Positions 1 to 5,628 of a DNA stretch of 5,965 bases are shown here, piece after piece. The stretch covers positions 1-5,965 of the forward strand of contig JAQBNJ010000399.1 in the NCBI GenBank assembly GCA_028288645.1, read 5' to 3'. Made by a program: the position numbers and the translations under genes. Source of the DNA: Sediminibacterium sp. (GTDB lineage Bacteria; Bacteroidota; Bacteroidia; Chitinophagales; Chitinophagaceae). Position 1 is the first letter of the stretch. Each line of letters begins with the position of its first letter. The notes beneath the pieces were generated by a model. That model had not been told where the DNA came from. It made no database searches and saw only the letters and a list, made by a program, of their open reading frames with translations.

Positions 1-229
1 TAAAGGCACTATCCTGGCGCATATAACTCGCATAGGTATAATTGTATTCCACGCCCAGTGAATCACTTTGATAGATCGCCATTAACGTATCAACTTTGCC
101 GATACCGGGAAACAGGAGAAGTACCTGCTGCTCATCAAAATAGCCTATTTTGAGCGCTTGAGCCCTGGTCGTATTTGTAAACAGAAGGCTTGCTGCAACT
201 GCCACACACACAAATAAAAATTTCTTCAT
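1..229 (-). CDS. Skp/OmpH-family periplasmic chaperone, second paralogue (N-terminal part, cut by window edge)
   Basis: The frame opens at the ATG at 229 and runs off the left edge, giving 76 residues. It begins with a signal peptide: MKK, a hydrophobic stretch over about residues 4-18, and likely cleavage after TRA at residue 23, just before Gln24. The mature start has the Skp/OmpH opening strand (KIGYFDEQQVL, about residues 27-37), then a Pro-Gly turn and a VDTL helix start. The later pattern of YQSDSL, EY and QDS spaced along a helix resembles the second OmpH-like protein that follows the first one in many Bacteroidota. Its expected role is to bind unfolded outer-membrane proteins in the periplasm and deliver them to BamA. 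It lies 32 bp after the first ompH and is almost certainly in the same transcript. The helical tentacle and C-terminus lie outside the window, so full length and integrity cannot be judged. The visible part is less charged than the first paralogue, which may mean a different client range (inference). Confidence 0.85.
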   Translation of the reverse strand, partial: MKKFLFVCVAVAASLLFTNTTRAQALKIGYFDEQQVLLLFPGIGKVDTLMAIYQSDSLGVEYNYTYASYMRQDSAF

Positions 230-261
230 TGTAGTGAATTTATGATTGATTTTGGTTTAAA

Positions 262-774
262 CTATTTTATACCCAACTCTCTTAAAACATCTTCGCTTTT
301 GTCCAGTTTGGGGTCGGCAAATATAATGGTAATTCCCTCACTTTTATCCAGTACAAAATCATAAGCTTTGGCAATGGCCATTTTCTGGATGGCATTGTAT
401 ACTTTATCCTGCACGGGTTTTACTAATTTCTGGCGTTCTTTGAACAGGTCGCCCTCATAACCAAAACGTCTTTTCTGCAGTTCACGTACGTCTTTCTCAC
501 GCAGAAAAAGTTCGTCTTCCCTTTTCTTTTTCAGCTCATCGGTGAGCATAAATTGCTCAGCTTCATAGTTCTTGTACATCTTGTCGAGCTGCGCCTGTTT
601 ATCGTCTATTTCTTTTTGCCATTGCGACCCGATCTGCTGCAGTTTGGTATCTGCATCACGGTACTCAGGGATCTTACTGAGAATGTACTTGGTATCGATA
701 ATTGCATAACGTTGAGCCTGGCTGGCAAAAGCGAGTCCTAAGAAAGCGATAGAGAGTAACAATGTCTTTTTCAT
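262..774 (-). CDS. ompH: Skp/OmpH-family periplasmic chaperone
   Basis: This 170-residue protein is close to the usual Skp/OmpH length. It starts with a clear signal peptide (MKKTLLLSIA, cleavage likely after SQA at residue 20, before Gln21). The mature protein opens with the family strand RYAIIDTKYIL (residues 22-32). A long, highly charged helical stretch follows, at about residues 40-125, rich in Lys, Glu, Asp, Gln and Arg with spaced hydrophobics, as expected for the coiled-coil tentacles that cage unfolded outer-membrane proteins. The C-terminal part returns to strand-like sequence (YDFVLDKS, then ITIIFADP) that closes the trimeric body in Skp. It starts 26 bp after the bamA stop and is followed by a second paralogue, so the chaperone pair is encoded right beside the insertase it feeds. 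Skp function is family knowledge, and the coiled coil is read from composition only. No Shine-Dalgarno sequence precedes the ATG. Confidence 0.92.
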   Translation of the reverse strand: MKKTLLLSIAFLGLAFASQAQRYAIIDTKYILSKIPEYRDADTKLQQIGSQWQKEIDDKQAQLDKMYKNYEAEQFMLTDELKKKREDELFLREKDVRELQKRRFGYEGDLFKERQKLVKPVQDKVYNAIQKMAIAKAYDFVLDKSEGITIIFADPKLDKSEDVLRELGIK

Positions 775-800
775 AAACGTTTGGTTTAGGGTTTGATTGG

Positions 801-3536
801 TTATTCCGGCTCAAAGCCCAGCATAAAGGTAAACCTTGCTGCGTCTTTCAGCGCGCCACCAGGCACAAACCTATCCAATCCTATGCCATAATCAAATCCG
901 AGCAAACCAAACATCGGCAGGAAGAAGCGCATCCCTATACCAACTGAGCGCCTGAGTTTGAAAGGATTGTAATCTTTGAAACTATACCAACCATTCGCTG
1001 CCTCGAAAAAGCCTAGCGCATAAATAGTACTGCTCGGGTTCAAACTCAACGGGTAACGCATTTCCAGCGTGTATTTATTGAAAATGGTAAAGTATTGGCT
1101 TGCCTGCTGTTTATCAGGGTTGATCTTCGGATCGGAGTTGTCATACACAGGATATCCCCTGTGCGCAATGATATCATATCCTAGCAGAGCGAACTGGTTA
1201 CTTAAACCTGCATCACCCACCTGGAACCTTTCAAACGGAGAGATCTGCAGGTCGGAATTGAAGCGGCCGAGGAAACCATATTTAGCCGATGCTTTCAACA
1301 CAAACTGTTTGTTCCTGTCTTCACCGTGCGGTTTGCCCAATGGAACATACCACTCGCCATTGAACCTCCATTTATGGTATTCAATAAAATTATACGGGTT
1401 ATTGGTAGGGTTGATGTTCTTATCAAACAATGAATACGGCGGTGTTACCTGCAGGCTCAACAGGAAAGAAGAACCTGAACGTGGGAACAACGGCTGATCT
1501 ACAGATGATCTTTGCAATGCGATCCTGAAATTGATATTGTTTACGATACCATTTTCAAAACCAGGCAGGTTGGTCGGGTCGATCGCGTAATTACTCAGCT
1601 TGTAGCGCGTATAGTTGATACCCATCGACAATGAGAAATAATCATCCGGCCATTTTAATTGCTTGGCAAGGCTCACGGTTGCACCGGTAGTTGAAATATA
1701 TCTTGTATCAGCAACGCTCGGATCATATAATCCTGTAAGTGGATCATAGGTCTGGCCGTACTTGGTATTGTACACGCTTACCGTTAATGCATTTCTTTTC
1801 TTTCCTCCCAGCCATGGTTCTGTGAATGAGAAATTATACGAGCGGAACGCTTTACCGTTACTCTGTATACGCAGGCTTAACTTTTGACCATCACCCATAG
1901 GCAATGGATCCCATGCTGTTTTCTTGAAGATATTACGGATAGAGAAGTTATTGAACGATACGCCCAATGTTCCTGTTAACCCGATAGAACCTCCCCAGCC
2001 CGCACTCAGTTCCAGCTGGTCGCTTGATTTTTCTTCTACGCGATAGTTGATATCCACGGTACCATCTTCAGGATTTGGAACGGGTTCGATACCGATCTTT
2101 TCCTGGTTAAAATAATTCAGCTGCGCGATCTCACGCTGTGAACGGATCAGGTCGGTACGGCTGAATTTCTCGCCTGGTATGGTACGCAGTTCACGGCGGA
2201 TCACGTATTCTTTGGTACGATCATTACCGCTGATGCGGATGTTCTTGATCGTTGCCTGCGGGCCTTCCACTATACGCAGTTCATAATCGATAGTATCATT
2301 GTACACCGCTGTTTCAACAGGTTCAATCCTGAAGAACAGGTAACCATCATCCTGGTACAAACCACTGATATCGCCACCATCGGGTGAGGATGACTTTCCG
2401 ATTTTTTTATTCAGGATCTCAAGGTTATAGATATCGCCTTTGCGGATCGCAAGGATAGCGGTAAGCACCGAATCAGCGAACTTGGTATTTCCTCTCCAGC
2501 TGATATTACCGAAATAATAACGGTGGCCCTCGTTTACTTTGATATCGATATTCAGTCCGCCGTTGTTTGCATGGTAAACGGTGTCTTTTTCAATTACCGC
2601 GTCACGGTAACCAAGGGTGTTGTAATATTCAAGAAGGTTCTCTTTATCGTCTGTATATTTCTTCTCGTCGAATTTCGCGCCGGTCAGTTTCAAACGGATA
2701 TAAGGGTCGAGTACTTTTTTTGTTTTGCTGTAAGTGAGGTAGCCGTTCTCTTTTAAGTATTGCTGGAACTTATAACGCTGCGGTTTTACAATGTATCCCG
2801 AATCAAAGCTCGGGTGCAGTGTTAACCTCGATCTTTCCTTTGTGTCTTTAAATTGTTTTTTTAGTTTGGCCGCTTCAACCGTATTGCCGCCTAAGTTGAT
2901 ATTGTTGATCTTTACTTTCGGCCCCTTATCTATTATAAAATCAAGTACGAGTGTATTGTTGAAGCTGGTATCTTTTTTTTCTACGATGGTAACTTTCGTA
3001 TCGCGGTATCCTTTCTCGGCATAGAATTTTTTGATGGCTTCTACTGCCGAGATCTTCATGTTCTCTGTGATTACGTGGTTGGGTACCAATCCTGTTTTAC
3101 CCGAGAGGTCCTCTGTTTCGCCTTTGCGAATGCCTTTGAAAAAGAATTTTGATAAACGCGGCCTTTCGGTTACAGCGATCTCGATCTCAATATTTTTTCC
3201 TTCAAGTTTGGTTATAAAGATCTCAACGTTGGAAAAGAAATTCTCCCTCCATAATTTGGTAATGGCTTTTGAGAAATTATCGCCACCTGGTATTGAGACC
3301 TCATCACCCACATTCAGATTGACAATTGAGAGCAAAAGGTTTTCATCAAAGTATTTATTGCCTGTTGTCTTAATGGCCGTGATCTTATATTTCCTGGCTG
3401 TTTTCTGATTAAAGATATTAAGCAGGTCAACGTCGATAGAAGTAATGGTTGTGTCAGGTATTTCCTGCGACCGTGCAGAAAAACTCACGAGCGATGTTAC
3501 TAAAGCCAACACTAAAATTTTGTACACTTTCTGCAT
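801..3536 (-). CDS. bamA: BamA, outer-membrane protein assembly insertase (Omp85 family)
   Basis: BamA folds and inserts beta-barrel proteins into the outer membrane. The 911-residue protein has a signal peptide (residues 1-23, cleavage near SARS-Q). Five POTRA-like segments follow at about 50-125, 128-206, 207-338, 340-426 and 427-502, then a C-terminal barrel from about 507. POTRA-type signatures include GNKYFDENLL, FYAEKGYRD and ISGNDRTKEYVIRRELR. Barrel landmarks are FTEPWLGG (571-578), QPLFPRSGSS (681-690) and the loop-6 motif as HRGYP (792-796), with Tyr where E. coli has RGF. It is about 100 residues longer than E. coli BamA. Much of the extra length is in POTRA3, which at about 130 residues is far longer than the usual 75-80. 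The chain ends FMLGFEPE, so the last aromatic is three residues from the end instead of terminal. The gene follows uppS after 148 bp and leads into ompH after 26 bp. The ATG at 3536 directly precedes the signal peptide, so the start is secure. Confidence 0.97.
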   Translation of the reverse strand: MQKVYKILVLALVTSLVSFSARSQEIPDTTITSIDVDLLNIFNQKTARKYKITAIKTTGNKYFDENLLLSIVNLNVGDEVSIPGGDNFSKAITKLWRENFFSNVEIFITKLEGKNIEIEIAVTERPRLSKFFFKGIRKGETEDLSGKTGLVPNHVITENMKISAVEAIKKFYAEKGYRDTKVTIVEKKDTSFNNTLVLDFIIDKGPKVKINNINLGGNTVEAAKLKKQFKDTKERSRLTLHPSFDSGYIVKPQRYKFQQYLKENGYLTYSKTKKVLDPYIRLKLTGAKFDEKKYTDDKENLLEYYNTLGYRDAVIEKDTVYHANNGGLNIDIKVNEGHRYYFGNISWRGNTKFADSVLTAILAIRKGDIYNLEILNKKIGKSSSPDGGDISGLYQDDGYLFFRIEPVETAVYNDTIDYELRIVEGPQATIKNIRISGNDRTKEYVIRRELRTIPGEKFSRTDLIRSQREIAQLNYFNQEKIGIEPVPNPEDGTVDINYRVEEKSSDQLELSAGWGGSIGLTGTLGVSFNNFSIRNIFKKTAWDPLPMGDGQKLSLRIQSNGKAFRSYNFSFTEPWLGGKKRNALTVSVYNTKYGQTYDPLTGLYDPSVADTRYISTTGATVSLAKQLKWPDDYFSLSMGINYTRYKLSNYAIDPTNLPGFENGIVNNINFRIALQRSSVDQPLFPRSGSSFLLSLQVTPPYSLFDKNINPTNNPYNFIEYHKWRFNGEWYVPLGKPHGEDRNKQFVLKASAKYGFLGRFNSDLQISPFERFQVGDAGLSNQFALLGYDIIAHRGYPVYDNSDPKINPDKQQASQYFTIFNKYTLEMRYPLSLNPSSTIYALGFFEAANGWYSFKDYNPFKLRRSVGIGMRFFLPMFGLLGFDYGIGLDRFVPGGALKDAARFTFMLGFEPE

Positions 3537-3560
3537 CCGTTTCGGTTTGTAAAGTTGCCG

Positions 3561-3585
3561 ACTGGTTAAAAATCACCAGTTTTTT
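3561..3585. other. Hairpin in the bamA leader with an adjoining T/A tract
   Basis: Read on the plus strand, ACTGGT (3561-3566) and ACCAGT (3575-3580) form a perfect 6-bp stem with an 8-base loop, followed by a run of six T (3580-3585). In that direction it looks like a small intrinsic terminator, but no plus-strand gene leads into it. In the direction of bamA transcription the hairpin follows an A tract and ends about 24 bases before the bamA ATG, so it would lie in the bamA leader. The structure is visible. A role in stopping antisense transcription, or in leader stability or translation, is only inferred. Confidence 0.35.
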
Positions 3586-3615
3586 CAGCAAAATGGTTCG
3601 GGTTTTTAGGCGGGG

Positions 3616-3623
3616 CAAATTAA
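3616..3623 (-). promoter_or_regulatory. Weak candidate -7 element upstream of bamA
   Basis: The minus strand reads TTAATTTG, matching 7 of 8 positions if the Bacteroidota -7 element TAnnTTTG is used as the model. No TTTG was found at the expected distance upstream. It would start a transcript roughly 70 bases before the bamA ATG and place the 3561-3585 hairpin in the leader. This could be chance, because the region is AT-rich. bamA may simply be read from the uppS promoter. Confidence 0.2.
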
Positions 3624-3684
3624 CTGGAATAATGAAAAGTCTTTGTTAAATCGCCTGCTCTATGGTGTTGTGGGATAAAATAAA

Positions 3685-4449
3685 CTATGCCAATTGGGTT
3701 TCCTCCTGTATTTGTTGCCCTGTTTTGCCGAATCTCCGCTCTCTTCCCTGGAAGTCGATAATGGCTTCGTACAGGTTGTCTTTGCGGAAATCGGGCCAGC
3801 GGGTATTGGTGAAGTATAATTCGGCATACGCTAACTGGTACAAAAGAAAATTGCTGATCCTGTATTCTCCACTGGTCCTGATCATCAGTTCCGGATCGGG
3901 AAACTGGCTGGTGGTAAGGTATTGCTGCAGGGTTTCATGATTGATCGTTTGCGGATCTATCTTTCCTGCTTTTACATCCAAACCGATATTTTTCACGGCA
4001 TTTACCAGTTCCCAGCGGCTGCTGTAACTCAACGCCATTATGAGGTTGAGTCCGGTGTTCTGGCTGGTCATCTCCAATGCTTCCTTCAATTCATCCTGCG
4101 CAAATTTGGGTAACATATTCAGGTCGCCGATCACATGCAGGCGGATATTGTTCTTGTTGAGCGTAGGTACTTCTTTGCGGATGGTCTCTACTAACAGCGA
4201 CATCAATCCTTCTACTTCCTGTTGCGGCCTGTCCCAGTTCTCGGTGCTGAATGCATACAGGGTAAGGTATTGCAGGCCCAGTTCGGCGCTTCCTTCCACG
4301 ATATTGCGCACACTCTCTACGCCATGAAAATGGCCGTACAGGCGGTCCTGTCCCTGTTCTTCGGCCCAGCGCCCATTTCCATCCATAATAATGGCGATAT
4401 GTTGCGGCAACCGTCCCTTATCGATCCTGTCTATCAGGCTTTCCTGCAT
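3685..4449 (-). CDS. uppS: Isoprenyl transferase (undecaprenyl diphosphate synthase)
   Basis: This cytosolic cis-prenyltransferase condenses isopentenyl diphosphate onto farnesyl diphosphate to make the C55 carrier lipid for peptidoglycan and surface glycans. From the ATG at 4449 it is 254 residues, the usual length. Family motifs appear in order: MDGNGRWA (22-29) with the catalytic Asp23, GHFHG (39-43) with His40, YAFSTENW (65-72), ALSYSSRWE, and RTSGE with RISNFLLYQLAYAE (191-210). Arg191, Arg197, Ser199 and Glu210 line up with E. coli Arg194, Arg200, Ser202 and Glu213 at a constant offset of three, so the diphosphate and Mg sites look intact. The frame stays open upstream to a TTG at 4482. 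I prefer the ATG because the extra 11 residues lack family features and a candidate -7 element overlaps that TTG region. It lies between porG and bamA, a conserved Bacteroidota order. No Shine-Dalgarno sequence is visible. Confidence 0.96.
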   Translation of the reverse strand: MQESLIDRIDKGRLPQHIAIIMDGNGRWAEEQGQDRLYGHFHGVESVRNIVEGSAELGLQYLTLYAFSTENWDRPQQEVEGLMSLLVETIRKEVPTLNKNNIRLHVIGDLNMLPKFAQDELKEALEMTSQNTGLNLIMALSYSSRWELVNAVKNIGLDVKAGKIDPQTINHETLQQYLTTSQFPDPELMIRTSGEYRISNFLLYQLAYAELYFTNTRWPDFRKDNLYEAIIDFQGRERRFGKTGQQIQEETQLA

Positions 4450-4470
4450 ATTGAAAGGTGAATTAGGGTG

Positions 4471-4478
4471 CAAATCTA
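4471..4478 (-). promoter_or_regulatory. Candidate -7 promoter element for uppS
   Basis: The minus strand reads TAGATTTG, a full match to the Bacteroidota primary sigma -7 consensus TAnnTTTG. It lies 21 bases before the preferred uppS ATG, so transcription would start only about 10-20 bases ahead of the gene. No convincing TTTG element lies at the usual distance upstream, which lowers confidence. If real, it would drive uppS and perhaps bamA-ompH independently of porG, and it would exclude the upstream TTG as a start codon. Confidence 0.33.
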
Positions 4479-4540
4479 ACAAAATAGAGGCGCATGACAG
4501 GATATATTGCGATAAAATATGGGTTAAAGCGAGGGATTAA

Positions 4541-4621
4541 GCTATTAGCTGTTAGGTATTAGCCGTTAGCGGGCGATTTGGAAGCTGTTTTGCTAAATCC
4601 TAACAGCTAACTCCTAATACC
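4541..4621. repeat. Inverted pair of degenerate heptamer arrays (unit GSNNTTA)
   Basis: On the plus strand four consecutive 7-bp units run from 4541 to 4568: GCTATTA, GCTGTTA, GGTATTA and GCCGTTA, followed by GC. On the minus strand four units run from 4621 down to 4594: GGTATTA, GGAGTTA, GCTGTTA and GGATTTA, again followed by GC. The two arrays face each other. TTAGCTGTTAGG (4545-4556) is a perfect inverse of 4599-4610, and after two mismatches the pairing resumes for five bases (4559-4563 with 4592-4596). That makes 17 of 19 positions paired around a loop of about 28 bases. The element fills most of the porG-uppS gap and overlaps the last codons of porG. No U tract follows the stem on the minus strand, so it is not a standard intrinsic terminator. 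Its function is unknown; it may be a small dispersed repeat or a transcript-stabilising hairpin. Confidence 0.7.
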
Positions 4622-5471
4622 TGGTAGACGGTTGCGGGCAACGGTAAGAAGACAAATTGAAAGAGATCCCGATCTTAAATGTGGCGAACGCATCCTTTTG
4701 TAAACTGTTGCCTCTTTGGCGGCCCTTTATGCCGATAGAAGAGCCGGTTTCATAGCTTCTGTCCTGCAACAAAAAGCCGGGCGAAGGGGATCCATCGGGT
4801 AATGGCGGAAATGCGTCGGGTGCAAATAAGCCGCTCACATCATCCAGGTAATCCGTACTGGTCATGCGGTAAGTAAGTTCTGCAAATACATTGGTATTGG
4901 CATTCAACGCATATTTAGCGCCAAGCGTAAGTGGAATACTGAGGGCGATCGGGTTATAAGGTTGCAGATTGGGGTATAAAGAACTTCCCTGTCCCTCCGT
5001 ACCCAGTGGGCGTAATAAATATTTTTCGCCACCGAGATAAGCATAGGGATCGAAAGAAAAAACGCCGATACCAAGACCTACATACGGGGTGAATTCGTAT
5101 CCTTCAAAACCGGGATGGAACTCAAAGAAATTAAAATCGCCGGCAAGGCTGATCTCCCACACATTGCTGTTGAAACTGAGGTTGCGGGCCACCTGCACAG
5201 GATTGCTGCTGTATACATCAGAATAACCTAACTGCACATAGTCGGCAGATAAACGTACCCCGATATAATTGGAAACCTGTTTTCTGAAAAATATACCTGC
5301 TGCCAGCTTTGGGCGGTTAACGGCGGTATTTGGATTGAGATCGCCAAAATAATGACCCAAGCCTGCCGAAATACCTACCTCACCCTGGTGCACATAAGGC
5401 TCCAGCAATTGGGCACCGGCCCTTTGCAGGCCGATGATCAGGCAGATGATGGTTATTATTTTTTTAAGCAT
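4614..5471 (-). CDS. porG: DUF6089 outer-membrane beta-barrel protein, probable PorG of the type IX secretion system
   Basis: From the ATG at 5471 the protein is 285 residues. It has a signal peptide (MLKKIITIICLIIGL, cleavage near AGA at residue 20, before Gln21). The mature part is dominated by alternating hydrophobic and polar strands typical of a small outer-membrane barrel. I recognise DUF6089 features: EVGISAGLGHYFGDLNP (31-47), RNLSF (96-100), TPYVGLGIGVFSFDP (128-142), PLGTEGQG (155-162), TDYLDDVSG (206-214) and a near-terminal Cys-Pro (278-279). Cys278 is the only cysteine in the mature chain. From memory, P. gingivalis PorG (PG0189), which associates with the PorK-PorN ring of the type IX secretion system, belongs to this family and lies directly before uppS, Omp85/bamA and two ompH genes, the same order as here. 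The function is therefore transferred by family and synteny and was not proven by alignment. The frame extends upstream to a TTG at 5525, but that would bury the signal peptide. The last codons and the stop lie in the heptamer repeat. Confidence 0.85.
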   Translation of the reverse strand: MLKKIITIICLIIGLQRAGAQLLEPYVHQGEVGISAGLGHYFGDLNPNTAVNRPKLAAGIFFRKQVSNYIGVRLSADYVQLGYSDVYSSNPVQVARNLSFNSNVWEISLAGDFNFFEFHPGFEGYEFTPYVGLGIGVFSFDPYAYLGGEKYLLRPLGTEGQGSSLYPNLQPYNPIALSIPLTLGAKYALNANTNVFAELTYRMTSTDYLDDVSGLFAPDAFPPLPDGSPSPGFLLQDRSYETGSSIGIKGRQRGNSLQKDAFATFKIGISFNLSSYRCPQPSTRY

Positions 5472-5497
5472 AGTTCCCGGTGTAATCGCTCTGTATC

Positions 5498-5526
5498 GTA
5501 AAATAGCATCAAAAATCAATACCAAA
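5498..5526 (-). promoter_or_regulatory. Candidate promoter for porG
   Basis: On the minus strand a TTTG (5523-5526) is followed after 17 bases by TATTTTAC (5498-5505), which matches 4 of the 6 fixed positions of the Bacteroidota -7 element TAnnTTTG and lacks the final TG. The -7-like box ends 26 bases before the porG ATG. The spacing fits the primary sigma pattern of this phylum but the -7 match is imperfect. The TTTG lies in the T tract of the possible nadK terminator, a compact arrangement if both are real. Confidence 0.3.
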
Positions 5527-5547
5527 AAAGTTAATTCTTATGAATTA
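5524..5547 (-). terminator. Weak terminator-like hairpin after nadK
   Basis: On the minus strand, TAATTC and GAATTA form a perfect 6-bp stem with a 4-base loop (5532-5547). Two bases follow, then a run of six T (5524-5529). The layout is that of an intrinsic terminator about 80 bases after the nadK stop, but the stem has only one G-C pair and would be weak. It may reduce read-through from nadK into porG, or it may be chance in AT-rich DNA. Confidence 0.25.
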
Positions 5548-5628
5548 TCGGTTTACTTTTTGTCACAAAACCAAAGATTCCTGTAGTAAAATCTATCGTT
5601 TTGCGGCCTATAAGCCAGCAATCTTTAT

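Noticed and set aside
553..741. Plus-strand frame of 62 codons with a hydrophobic start
   Set aside because: It is antisense to ompH, and the hydrophobic run is the complement of the charged helix codons.
1069..1497. Open plus-strand frame of 142 codons
   Set aside because: It lies antisense within the bamA barrel region. Its translation is rich in Leu, Ser, Cys and Trp without any recognisable domain, as expected of a shadow of the real gene.
2523..3408. Three plus-strand open frames (2523-2756, 2791-3024, 3031-3408)
   Set aside because: All are antisense to the POTRA part of bamA, have no family resemblance and no start context, and mirror the codon pattern of the minus-strand gene.
3449..4461. 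Several plus-strand frames over the bamA start, the bamA-uppS gap and uppS
   Set aside because: They overlap one another and the well-supported uppS and bamA genes, and carry no motif or signal peptide. The frame at 3449-3649 spans the intergenic gap but is unlike any protein I know.
4541..4621. Heptamer hairpin as an intrinsic terminator for porG
   Set aside because: The sequence after the stem on the minus strand has no U tract, and the arms overlap the porG stop codon. It was therefore listed as a repeat.
5472..5525. N-terminal extension of the porG protein from a TTG at 5525
   Set aside because: It would put 18 non-hydrophobic residues before a well-formed signal peptide and would overlap the candidate promoter. 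The ATG at 5471 is preferred.
5605..5616. GGCCTATAAGCC near-palindrome just after nadK
   Set aside because: It has only three G-C pairs per side with a mismatch and no T tract next to it, so it is too weak to call a terminator or operator.
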